Source of the DNA: Paenibacillus durus ATCC 35681
GTDB lineage: Bacteria; Bacillota; Bacilli; Paenibacillales; Paenibacillaceae
Length of the DNA: 64,000 bases
Direction of reading: 5' to 3'
Assembly (NCBI RefSeq): GCF_000993825.1
Contig: NZ_CP011114.1
Coordinates: 2,294,001 to 2,358,000, forward strand
The stretch's first letter is position 1. Every line of letters begins with the position of its first letter. This document shows positions 8,182-15,055 of this stretch, piece by piece. The notes below the pieces were generated by a model. That model was not told where the DNA came from. It worked only from the letters and a program-made list of their open reading frames with translations, and did no database searches. The translations under genes and the position numbers were made by a program.

Positions 8182-9047
8182 ACAATGTTAGTTTCACCTA
8201 TGTGAAGGGGCGCAGAAACAAGACCCCTATCGGTCCATGGGTACTTCAAGATCTTAGCCTGACTGTGGAAAGCGGAGAAATGCTGGCCATTGCCGGAAAG
8301 TCCGGATCGGGCAAATCAACGTTCCTGCAGCTGCTGAAAGGCTTTATCGCCCCTTCGGCTGGAGCGATTCTGCTTGACGGCACCGATCCTCATCTCAATC
8401 GTCGGCCGGAGCTGTTCGACCGGATCGGCTTTATTTTTCAATACCCGGAGCATCAGTTGTTCGCGGCTACAGTCTTTGATGATATTGCGTTCGGGCTGCG
8501 TCACCGAAAGCTTCCTCCTGAAGTTCAGGTGGAAAAAGTACGCAAAGCTATGGCAGCGGTTGAACTGGATTACGAAGCATTCAAGGACCGTAGTCCTTTC
8601 GAGCTCAGCGGCGGTGAGAAACGGCGAGTGGCAATAGCTGGAGTCGTTGTGCTAGAGCCGGAAGTGCTGATTCTGGATGAGCCGACAGCCGGTCTGGATT
8701 TGCAGTCGCGGTCGTCCCTCTTTAGCCTCCTGCATTCGCTGAACAGGGACGAGGGCATTACTGTCATATGGGTCAGCCACCAACTGGAGGAAATCCTGGA
8801 CCACGCCTCCCGCCTGCTGACGCTAAAAGAAGGAGCCTTCCTTGCCGACGGCCCACCTTCCCGGCTGCTGTCTGACTCACAGGTATTAAACGCCTTCGGA
8901 TGGGAAGAACCTCCGATTCTGACTGTCTCGCGTCTACTTCGTGAGATCGGCGCAGTTCACGAGGGGACACTCCTCTCACCATCTCAAGCGGCCGAAGCCG
9001 TGAGCGGCTTCCTGAAGAGCCGCGAAAATTTGTCGTATAGAAATTGA
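8166..9047 (+). CDS. ecfA2: ECF transporter ATPase A2
   Basis: 293 residues from the ATG at 8166, which follows GAGGT and overlaps the end of ecfA1 by 16 bases; the longer upstream frame has no ribosome site. Walker A GKSGSGKST, Q-loop FQYPEHQL, signature LSGGEKRR, Walker B LILDEPTAGLD and switch WVSHQ are intact. The FQYPEHQ form is typical of the second EcfA subunit, so this operon makes its own heterodimer. Confidence 0.9.
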   Translation: MQIRLNNVSFTYVKGRRNKTPIGPWVLQDLSLTVESGEMLAIAGKSGSGKSTFLQLLKGFIAPSAGAILLDGTDPHLNRRPELFDRIGFIFQYPEHQLFAATVFDDIAFGLRHRKLPPEVQVEKVRKAMAAVELDYEAFKDRSPFELSGGEKRRVAIAGVVVLEPEVLILDEPTAGLDLQSRSSLFSLLHSLNRDEGITVIWVSHQLEEILDHASRLLTLKEGAFLADGPPSRLLSDSQVLNAFGWEEPPILTVSRLLREIGAVHEGTLLSPSQAAEAVSGFLKSRENLSYRN

Positions 9048-9058
9048 GGGAATCCTTC

Positions 9059-9850
9059 ATGTCCGTTAATGGCTTCTTGTTGTATCAGAAGAAAAATTCC
9101 TGGCTGGAGCGCTGGGACCCGCGTATGAAAATCGTAGCCGTTTTATTATTCGGAGCCGCCCTGCTGCTGACGCATCATATCGCGCTGAAAACAGCCCAAC
9201 TGGCGCTGCTGATCGCAATGTGGGGCATTGCACGGCTGTCGTGGAAGGTGCTGGCCGTCACGCTGCTCTCTTTGTCGATATTTTTTCTCTCGACGATGAT
9301 TTACCAGGCTGTACTCACTCCGGGTCCGGGTGACATTATGATAGAGTGGGGCTGGCTGCGCTATTCCTCTGAAGGAGCGCTGAGAGGAGTGATGATGTGC
9401 GAGCAGATTGCCGGCATTGTTCTTCTGCTGTCGCTGCTCGTTCGGACGACCTCTCCTATTACATTGGCGGAAGGCTTGGAAATTCTGCTAAAGCCGCTGA
9501 AAAAATGGCGCGTGCCGGTTCATGAAGCCGTCATGATGTTCTCCATCGCGCTGCGGTTTCTTCCGATTCTCATTGAGGAGTTTGATAAAATCCGCAAAGC
9601 GCAGCTTGCCCGGGGAGGCGGCTTTCATCGCGGCGGAATCGCCTCCCGCTTCGGCGGGGTCCTCCCGATGCTGATGCCGCTGTTCGTGATGTCCATTCTG
9701 CGCGCCAAGGATCTGGCGGTAGCGATGGAATCCCGCTGCTATCAAGGCGATGAGGGAAGAACACCGATCCGTATTTACCGGTTCAGGTTCAGTGACTATG
9801 CGGTACTTGTCTTTGCCATATGCAACTTGCTGCTTGTATTTATGGCATAA
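9059..9850 (+). CDS. ecfT: ECF transporter transmembrane coupling protein
   Basis: 263 residues with five or so membrane helices and the two cytoplasmic coupling-helix motifs with Ala-Arg-Gly, seen here as AQLARGGGF near residue 187 and AMESRCYQG near 227. EcfT links S-component toppling to ATP hydrolysis. I chose ATG 9059, which follows GAGGG, rather than the TTG at 9044. Last gene of the operon, closed by a strong hairpin. Confidence 0.9.
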   Translation: MSVNGFLLYQKKNSWLERWDPRMKIVAVLLFGAALLLTHHIALKTAQLALLIAMWGIARLSWKVLAVTLLSLSIFFLSTMIYQAVLTPGPGDIMIEWGWLRYSSEGALRGVMMCEQIAGIVLLLSLLVRTTSPITLAEGLEILLKPLKKWRVPVHEAVMMFSIALRFLPILIEEFDKIRKAQLARGGGFHRGGIASRFGGVLPMLMPLFVMSILRAKDLAVAMESRCYQGDEGRTPIRIYRFRFSDYAVLVFAICNLLLVFMA

Positions 9851-9890
9851 CTGGAAGAAGCTCCCGGCATTCGCCGGAAGCTTCTTCCAG
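9851..9890. terminator. Forty-base hairpin between convergent operons
   Basis: CTGGAAGAAGCT-C-CCGGC pairs with GCCGG-A-AGCTTCTTCCAG across a four-base loop, starting right after the ecfT stop. It has no T-run on either strand, so it may protect mRNA 3' ends or act as a weak bidirectional terminator. Confidence 0.6.
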
Positions 9891-9906
9891 TAACAGGCAG
9901 CGGTGT

Positions 9907-10692
9907 TCAAGACCCCGCTCCTTTATATTTCCGCACTCCCCGGCTCCAGACGAACAAGCCAAGGCTGACGAAGATTGCCCCCATGACCGGGGTCAGCAGC
10001 GCCATCCGGGTCATCTCTTCACGCTGGAGGAACAATCCCGCCGGATAGACGCCGACAAAGGCGAACGGCAGAATCCAGGTCAGCAGCACCTGAATCGCCC
10101 GGTTGTAAATCGTCACCGGATAGCGGCCGTAAGACTGGATATTGTACATCAGCGGAATGATGCCGGTAGGCGCGTCCGAGAAGAAAGACAGCGCCGTCAG
10201 CGTTGTATAGATTCCCATATAAATGGCCGTAGCGCTGATGGTCAGCACAATTAACGCCGGAATCGTCCACCACTCGAACGGCAGCCCCAGATTCATGCCG
10301 CTGACCGCCATAATAAGCAGTCCGATCAGCGAGCCGATTAACGAGGGAGGGTCCACATTTTCCAGAAAAATCTGAAACAGATTATGGGCGGGACGCGTCA
10401 AAATGCGATCCATTTCCCCTTTAACGATATAGCGCTCGCTGAAATTCCACATATTTACAAAACAAGCAAACACGCCCCAAGGCACCATAAAGAAGCCGTA
10501 AACAAAGACTACCTCGTTCTGGCTCCAGCCGGCAAGGCTGGTCGTATGCATAAAGATAACGAATATAAAGATCAGATTCGTGACCTGGAACAGAAGATCC
10601 GAGAGAACCTCTACCCAAAAATCCGCGCGGTACGTAAGCCGGGTCTTCATGTAATTTTTCAAATATTCGGACAGCAGTCCCAAATGATACAT
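9907..10692 (-). CDS. ABC-2 family transporter permease (second subunit)
   Basis: About 261 residues, six membrane helices, of the ABC-2 permease group with an RADFWVEVLSDLLFQ N-terminal region (COG3694-like). It pairs with the permease encoded just upstream and with the ATPase of the same operon; the substrate is unknown. GTG (10695) and ATG (10692) are adjacent candidate starts after a GAGG site. Last gene of a three-gene minus-strand operon. Confidence 0.85.
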   Translation of the reverse strand: MYHLGLLSEYLKNYMKTRLTYRADFWVEVLSDLLFQVTNLIFIFVIFMHTTSLAGWSQNEVVFVYGFFMVPWGVFACFVNMWNFSERYIVKGEMDRILTRPAHNLFQIFLENVDPPSLIGSLIGLLIMAVSGMNLGLPFEWWTIPALIVLTISATAIYMGIYTTLTALSFFSDAPTGIIPLMYNIQSYGRYPVTIYNRAIQVLLTWILPFAFVGVYPAGLFLQREEMTRMALLTPVMGAIFVSLGLFVWSRGVRKYKGAGS

Positions 10693-10699
10693 CACTTCC

Positions 10700-11581
10700 T
10701 CAGCCTCCCTGCACGAACAGACGCTGCCGCGCCGCGCGGTATAACCAGAACAGCGGAATCAGCAGAATCACAAACCAAATGATTTGAATGCCAAACACGT
10801 TCCAAATCCCTACGCCCTGCACCCGCCCGGTAAAGACAGAGCCCGGCAGATAGGTAATCGCCTGAAACGGCAGCAGCTTTAAGATGGAGGACAGCCAGCC
10901 CGGAAACAGACTGATTGGAATGATCAGGCCGGAGAACAGATCGACAACGACGCGCTTCATCCGCATCAGTCCCTCGTTATTCTCCACGAAAAAGGCCAGC
11001 AGCCCCGTAATGATGTTAATCTGCGAATTGATCAGGAAGCTGAAGAACAGCATGACCAAAAAGCCGGCCCACGCCGCCGGATCATGCGGAAGCTGCACCG
11101 GGAACAGCAGCATGGCAAGAGCCATGCCGGGGATCATGAAGAGCAGGAAACGGAACATTCCTTCTCCAAAACCCTGCATCATTTTGGCAAATACATAGTT
11201 ATACGGCCTGATAAACTGGATCGCAATGCTTCCGTCACGGATATCCGTCGAGATTTCCCTATCGAGATTATTGAAGTAGAACGCCCTGGCCATCCATGAT
11301 ACGGCCACATAAGTCGTCATCTGCGCTGCCGTAAAGCCGCCCAGCGACTCTCCCTGCCCGTATATCGCTTTCCAGGTAAAATAATTGACGCCGATATTGA
11401 GGGAGTAGATTAAGATTCCCGTATAATAATTCAGCCGGTACGCCAGCATGGTCAAAAAGCGGATGCGGATGAAATCGAAGTATGCCTCAAGCAGCAGTCT
11501 GCGCTGCCCGCGTTCAGCCCCCTCGTCCCCCCGGTATCCGCCTCCCGGCGAAGCCGCCGCAACGGATGTACGATTAGACAT
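10700..11581 (-). CDS. ABC-2 family transporter permease (first subunit)
   Basis: 293 residues with six membrane segments, including LNYYTGILIYSLNIGVNYF and a conserved DGSIAIQFIRPYNY loop, typical of COG4587-type ABC-2 permeases. The upstream frame extension is low-complexity basic sequence, so the ATG at 11581 is preferred. Its first 8 bases overlap the ATPase gene (ATGTCTAA), implying coupled translation. Together with the neighbours it forms a heterodimeric exporter. Confidence 0.85.
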   Translation of the reverse strand: MSNRTSVAAASPGGGYRGDEGAERGQRRLLLEAYFDFIRIRFLTMLAYRLNYYTGILIYSLNIGVNYFTWKAIYGQGESLGGFTAAQMTTYVAVSWMARAFYFNNLDREISTDIRDGSIAIQFIRPYNYVFAKMMQGFGEGMFRFLLFMIPGMALAMLLFPVQLPHDPAAWAGFLVMLFFSFLINSQINIITGLLAFFVENNEGLMRMKRVVVDLFSGLIIPISLFPGWLSSILKLLPFQAITYLPGSVFTGRVQGVGIWNVFGIQIIWFVILLIPLFWLYRAARQRLFVQGG

Positions 11582-12626
11582 GTCCGGCTCCTTCCCCAGA
11601 TAGCGCCAGCTTCGCCTCTTCCGTCTTATTCGCCGATCCGGATTGATAAATACTACGGACGATCTCATCCGTGTTAGTCTCGATAATCTTAATGTCGGTG
11701 ATATCGGCTTGTCCAACCACCCGCCCAAGCACATCCGACACGTTCAGCTCCAGCGGAATCCACACCGTAGCGGCCAGGTTGTTCTCGGCTGTCCATTTGA
11801 CGGGCATCCCTGAGGTCAGCTGTTCCAGACGGTCAAGCTTCGTGGCGATTCCGAACTGGAAGGCCACCTCGCGGCCGGTGCCCCAGCGCTCCTTCAGTTC
11901 ATCCAGCCCGCCGTCATAAATAATCCTTCCGTCATCGAGCATGATGACCCGCGAACAGAGCGCCTCAATGTCCTGCAAGTCATGGGTTGTAAGCAGAATG
12001 GTCGTGCCATGCTCACGGTTCATATCCTTGAGAAAAGACCGGATTTCCGACTTGACGACAATATCAAGCCCAATCGTCGGCTCGTCAAGGAATACGATGG
12101 ACGGATTATGCAGCAGGGCCGCTACCAGTTCGCAGCGCATCCGCTGCCCAAGACTGAGCTTGCGGACAGGACGGTTCAGCAGCTCCTGAAGCTCAAGTCT
12201 CTCTACAAGCTCGTCCAATCTTTTCTTATAATCAGCCTCTCCGACACGGTACACCTTGCGAAGCAGCTCGAACGATTCGATCACGCCGATATCCCACCAG
12301 AGCTGGCTGCGCTGGCCGAACACGACGCCAATGTTGCGAACAAATTTCTCCCGCTCTTCATACGGCACATAGCCGCCGACAGTCAGCCGCCCGGAAGTCG
12401 GGACGAGAATACCGGTCAGCATTTTGATCGTGGTCGATTTCCCCGCTCCGTTCTCGCCGATATATCCGCAAATTTCACCCTCCGGGATTTGAAACGAGAT
12501 ATCCTTGACTGCGGTCACTTCGCTGTATTCCCGCTTAAACAAATCAACGAAGGCCCCTTTGAGGCCTCCGCGGTTTTTTTGCACTTTAAAAGTTTTTCGC
12601 AAATCCTGCACATCAATCGCTGCCAT
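11574..12626 (-). CDS. ABC-2 type exporter ATPase
   Basis: 350 residues. Walker A GENGAGKSTTIK, Q-loop VFGQRSQLWW, signature LSLGQRMRCE (a common variant of LSGGQ in this group), Walker B IVFLDEPTIGLD and switch TTHD are visible, then a C-terminal domain of about 110 residues. It powers the two ABC-2 permeases downstream. ATG 12626 follows GAGGT by seven bases; the extra 13 upstream codons lack a site. Confidence 0.9.
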   Translation of the reverse strand: MAAIDVQDLRKTFKVQKNRGGLKGAFVDLFKREYSEVTAVKDISFQIPEGEICGYIGENGAGKSTTIKMLTGILVPTSGRLTVGGYVPYEEREKFVRNIGVVFGQRSQLWWDIGVIESFELLRKVYRVGEADYKKRLDELVERLELQELLNRPVRKLSLGQRMRCELVAALLHNPSIVFLDEPTIGLDIVVKSEIRSFLKDMNREHGTTILLTTHDLQDIEALCSRVIMLDDGRIIYDGGLDELKERWGTGREVAFQFGIATKLDRLEQLTSGMPVKWTAENNLAATVWIPLELNVSDVLGRVVGQADITDIKIIETNTDEIVRSIYQSGSANKTEEAKLALSGEGAGHV

Positions 12627-12713
12627 ATTATACCTCGCTAAACATTTAAGTTTACTCAAGAGCATTATAAAGGAACGGGCTGAAAAGCACCACCCTTTAC
12701 GCCGTTTTCCTTG

Positions 12714-13523
12714 TTACCTCGCCATAATTCCCGGCAGTGTTTCCCCGTCCTGCGCTCCGAGATGGCCAGACCGGGTTACTTTCGTACGCAAATACTTCTC
12801 ATTGAAGACGGAGACATCGCCCCATAGCGGCACACGCTTCACCGCATTCATACCGGCAGCTTTCAGCGCCAGCAGCTTCTTCGGATTGTTCGTGATCAGT
12901 GTGACCGGCTTGCTGCGAAGGCGCTGAAGCACACTGATGGCGTCCGCATAGCTTCTGGAATCATCCTCAAAGCCCATCTCCAAGTTCGCTTCCACGGTAT
13001 CGTAGCCTTCTTCCTGCAGAAGGTAAGCCATAGCCTTGCTGAACAGCCCGATGCCTCGTCCCTCATGATTGGCCAGATAAAATAGAGCGCCGGAGCCGTT
13101 CTCCACGATCATCTTCATCGATTGGTGAAGCTGGAAGCCGCAGTCGCAGCGTTTGCTGCCAAAAATATCGCCCGTATGGCAGATGCTGTGCATCCGAATC
13201 AGCGCCGTATCGTCATTTTCAAAATCCCCGTACACCAGGACGCTGGACTGCTGGCTGTCGGCGAGCTTCATTCCGGCCAGGCGGCCGATCAGCTTCTCCG
13301 TCATCTCTTCCCCCATGAGCTCGGTCCGTTCTTCATCGGTAACATGGAGCCAGCTGTACCACTTAAACGTAACGGTTTCCCCATTTAAATTAACCGGCAG
13401 CGTGATCGGCCCAACCAGAATATTGGCGGAGTCGCTTCGTTCAATGATTTGAATTTTATTTTTCAGTATGGAAACAACCTCGGGCTTGATCATGAGCGCA
13501 CCATCCTTAATTTCGTATTTCAT
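12714..13523 (-). CDS. ribA: GTP cyclohydrolase II
   Basis: 269 residues. Converts GTP to 2,5-diamino-6-ribosylamino-pyrimidinone phosphate, formate and pyrophosphate, the first step of riboflavin synthesis. The zinc site is C115, C126 and C128 within RMHSICHTGDIFGSKRCDC; NHEGRGIGLFSK and TNNPKK are the GTP-binding and catalytic stretches. It is a stand-alone enzyme, not the usual RibAB fusion, and has roughly 90 residues before the core. It is divergent from an HxlR regulator whose boxes lie in the shared promoter region, so it may be regulated apart from the main rib operon. Confidence 0.9.
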   Translation of the reverse strand: MKYEIKDGALMIKPEVVSILKNKIQIIERSDSANILVGPITLPVNLNGETVTFKWYSWLHVTDEERTELMGEEMTEKLIGRLAGMKLADSQQSSVLVYGDFENDDTALIRMHSICHTGDIFGSKRCDCGFQLHQSMKMIVENGSGALFYLANHEGRGIGLFSKAMAYLLQEEGYDTVEANLEMGFEDDSRSYADAISVLQRLRSKPVTLITNNPKKLLALKAAGMNAVKRVPLWGDVSVFNEKYLRTKVTRSGHLGAQDGETLPGIMAR

Positions 13524-13570
13524 CCCAATCGCCGTTCACAGCAGAGTAGTCGGGTTAATAAATGTTAAGT

Positions 13571-13660
13571 AACTATTTGTAAGTAAGTTTATCATTGTAA
13601 TATATATTCGTCAAGTTATAATATATAAATAAATATTTATAATTACTATTTGTAAGTTTA
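13571..13660. promoter_or_regulatory. Divergent promoter region with two HxlR-type boxes
   Basis: The word ACTATTTGTAAGT occurs at 13572-13584 and again at 13645-13657, within a TACT..AGTA type inverted context resembling boxes I recall for DUF24/HxlR regulators such as YodB. Between them, TTGTAA (13595-13600), 16 bases and TATAAT (13617-13622) make a plausible promoter for the regulator. Confidence 0.55.
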
Positions 13661-13687
13661 TGTTATAATGAATGTGAGGTGATGCAA

Positions 13688-14014
13688 TTGAAGGATTTTG
13701 TTATGTGTCCCCGCTTTGAAAAAGCGGTCGATCTGCTCAGCAAGCGTTGGGTCGCACTAATCGTATTTGTATTGATCTCCGGTCCGCGCCGGTTTGGTGA
13801 AATTGAAAGCTGCCTGTCCAATCTCAGCGGTAAGGTGCTCTCCGACCGGTTGAAGGAAATGGAGAACGCGGGCATTATCCAAAGGACGGTATACCCCGAC
13901 ATTCCGGTACGGATCGAGTATTCGCTGACTGCGAAAGGCAAGGCATTGGCACCTATTTTAAAAGAGATCGGCAGTTGGTCCACGGAATGGGTCGAGCTTG
14001 AGTCCACCATGTGA
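13688..14014 (+). CDS. HxlR (DUF24) family transcriptional regulator
   Basis: About 109 residues of winged-helix HxlR type: CPRFEKAVDLLSKRWVALIVFVL, then RFGEIESCLSNLSGKVLSDRLKEMENAGII as the DNA-binding part. The N-terminal Cys at about residue 7 is the position used by several HxlR regulators to sense quinones, aldehydes or hypochlorite. GAGGTG touches the ATG at 13682 with no spacing, so the TTG at 13688 is the better start. Likely autoregulated through the two boxes upstream; divergent ribA is a candidate target. Confidence 0.85.
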   Translation: MKDFVMCPRFEKAVDLLSKRWVALIVFVLISGPRRFGEIESCLSNLSGKVLSDRLKEMENAGIIQRTVYPDIPVRIEYSLTAKGKALAPILKEIGSWSTEWVELESTM

Positions 14015-14028
14015 ACTGCCCGACTTCT

Positions 14029-14076
14029 AAGCGCTTTATCCGTTCCCTTTCAGGGAAATGAATAAGGCGCTTTTTT
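14029..14076 (+). terminator. Terminator after the HxlR gene
   Basis: AAGCGC / GGCGCTT stem with an inner CCCTTTCAGGG hairpin and TTTTTT tail. Confidence 0.8.
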
Positions 14077-14300
14077 CATGCAAAATCATTCCATCTACGC
14101 AAAAATACAGCCCTTTCTTGCTCGAAAGGACTGTCGAAGTATTCGGATTAATGACATGTAAATGGTAGGAATATACATAAGTATGACATATTATAGATTA
14201 AATTTATGGCGATACCCCTGCTATTCCATTGAAAAAGCAAAAAAAATATAGTATTTTTAAAGAGTCAATAACACTATTTTAATAGAGAGGCGGAATTATT

Positions 14301-14513
14301 ATGGAAAGCATGTGTATGGAAATGATGATGACGATGTGTATGGAAGACATGATGGCCAAGATGAACAGCATGAAAATGTGCATGGAAAAAATGTCTGGTA
14401 TGGATATGGAGTCCATGGACATGGAAATGATGATGAAGAAAATGCAAGACTGTGATGAAATGATGACAATGTGCATGACGATGATGCGTGAATGCATGCC
14501 AATGTCCAAGTAA
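14301..14513 (+). CDS. Methionine- and cysteine-rich small protein
   Basis: 70 residues, of which 31 are Met and 6 Cys (positions 5, 13, 27, 51, 58, 65); most others are Glu, Asp, Lys, Ser or Thr. Recurrent units are MCME and MMTMC. C51, C58 and C65 are exactly seven apart, so they would line one face of a helix. There is no signal peptide, so it is cytosolic. GAGAGGCGG precedes the ATG by seven bases. I know no named family. Soft-metal (Cu+/Ag+) binding or an oxidant sink are the two functions the composition suggests; both are inference. Confidence 0.75.
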   Translation: MESMCMEMMMTMCMEDMMAKMNSMKMCMEKMSGMDMESMDMEMMMKKMQDCDEMMTMCMTMMRECMPMSK

Positions 14514-14594
14514 TTGTTCAAAATTAAATCCGGTCTTGGCAGAGCAGACAACTGCATGCCATTTTTTATGCCCTTTTTAGGCTTTATCTATGGT

Positions 14595-14912
14595 TTAGTG
14601 ACGCAAATGGATGTACTTGTCCTGAAGTTCTTTTGCCAAAGAGATTCTCTCCAGCTTCAGCTCCCAGACCCGCTCTCTCCAGGCTCTTGCCTGATTATCG
14701 TCCCCGCCGGTCCGCAGCTTGTCGAACAATTCCAGCAAATTCGCGTTAATATTGTCAAAACGGGTCCACATCTCTCTAACCCTCTGTTCACGGATTTCCG
14801 CTTCTGTCATGCTCTTGTAATTCTTCAAGGAAGTCAGCAAATCGGCCTGCCACTGGGCATCGCCTAATTGCTTAGCATAATTATACAGGTCCAGATAATC
14901 ATCGACAGACAT
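14595..14912 (-). CDS. Small hypothetical helical protein
   Basis: 105 residues, almost entirely charged amphipathic helix (from SVDDYLDLYNYAKQLGD to SLAKELQDKYIHLRH), with no membrane segment or motif I recognise. A clean GAGGAG site precedes the ATG. Probably a conserved Paenibacillus protein of unknown function; it stands alone. Confidence 0.6.
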   Translation of the reverse strand: MSVDDYLDLYNYAKQLGDAQWQADLLTSLKNYKSMTEAEIREQRVREMWTRFDNINANLLELFDKLRTGGDDNQARAWRERVWELKLERISLAKELQDKYIHLRH

Positions 14913-14990
14913 TTCTATCTCTCCTCGCTTTCTTTATACCAAGTATTATACTCGGTATTATAGAAATTGCAATACCCTTTTTCTAACAAA

Positions 14991-15033
14991 AAGATAAACC
15001 GCCCTCATGTAGAGGACGGCGGAGACGGTTTAA
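14991..15033 (-). terminator. Terminator at the end of the RiPP cluster
   Basis: On the minus strand an AAACCG...GCCGTCCTC / GAGGGCGGTTT hairpin is followed by ATCTTTTTG, 20 bases after the FtsX permease stop. Confidence 0.65.
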
Positions 15034-15055
15034 CTTCATCTTTTTAACGTAAAAT

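Noticed and set aside
14279..14557. Ile/Ser/His-rich minus-strand frame over the Met-rich gene
   Set aside because: Mirror of ATG-rich codons (CAT, ATC); lacks a ribosome site, while the plus frame has one.
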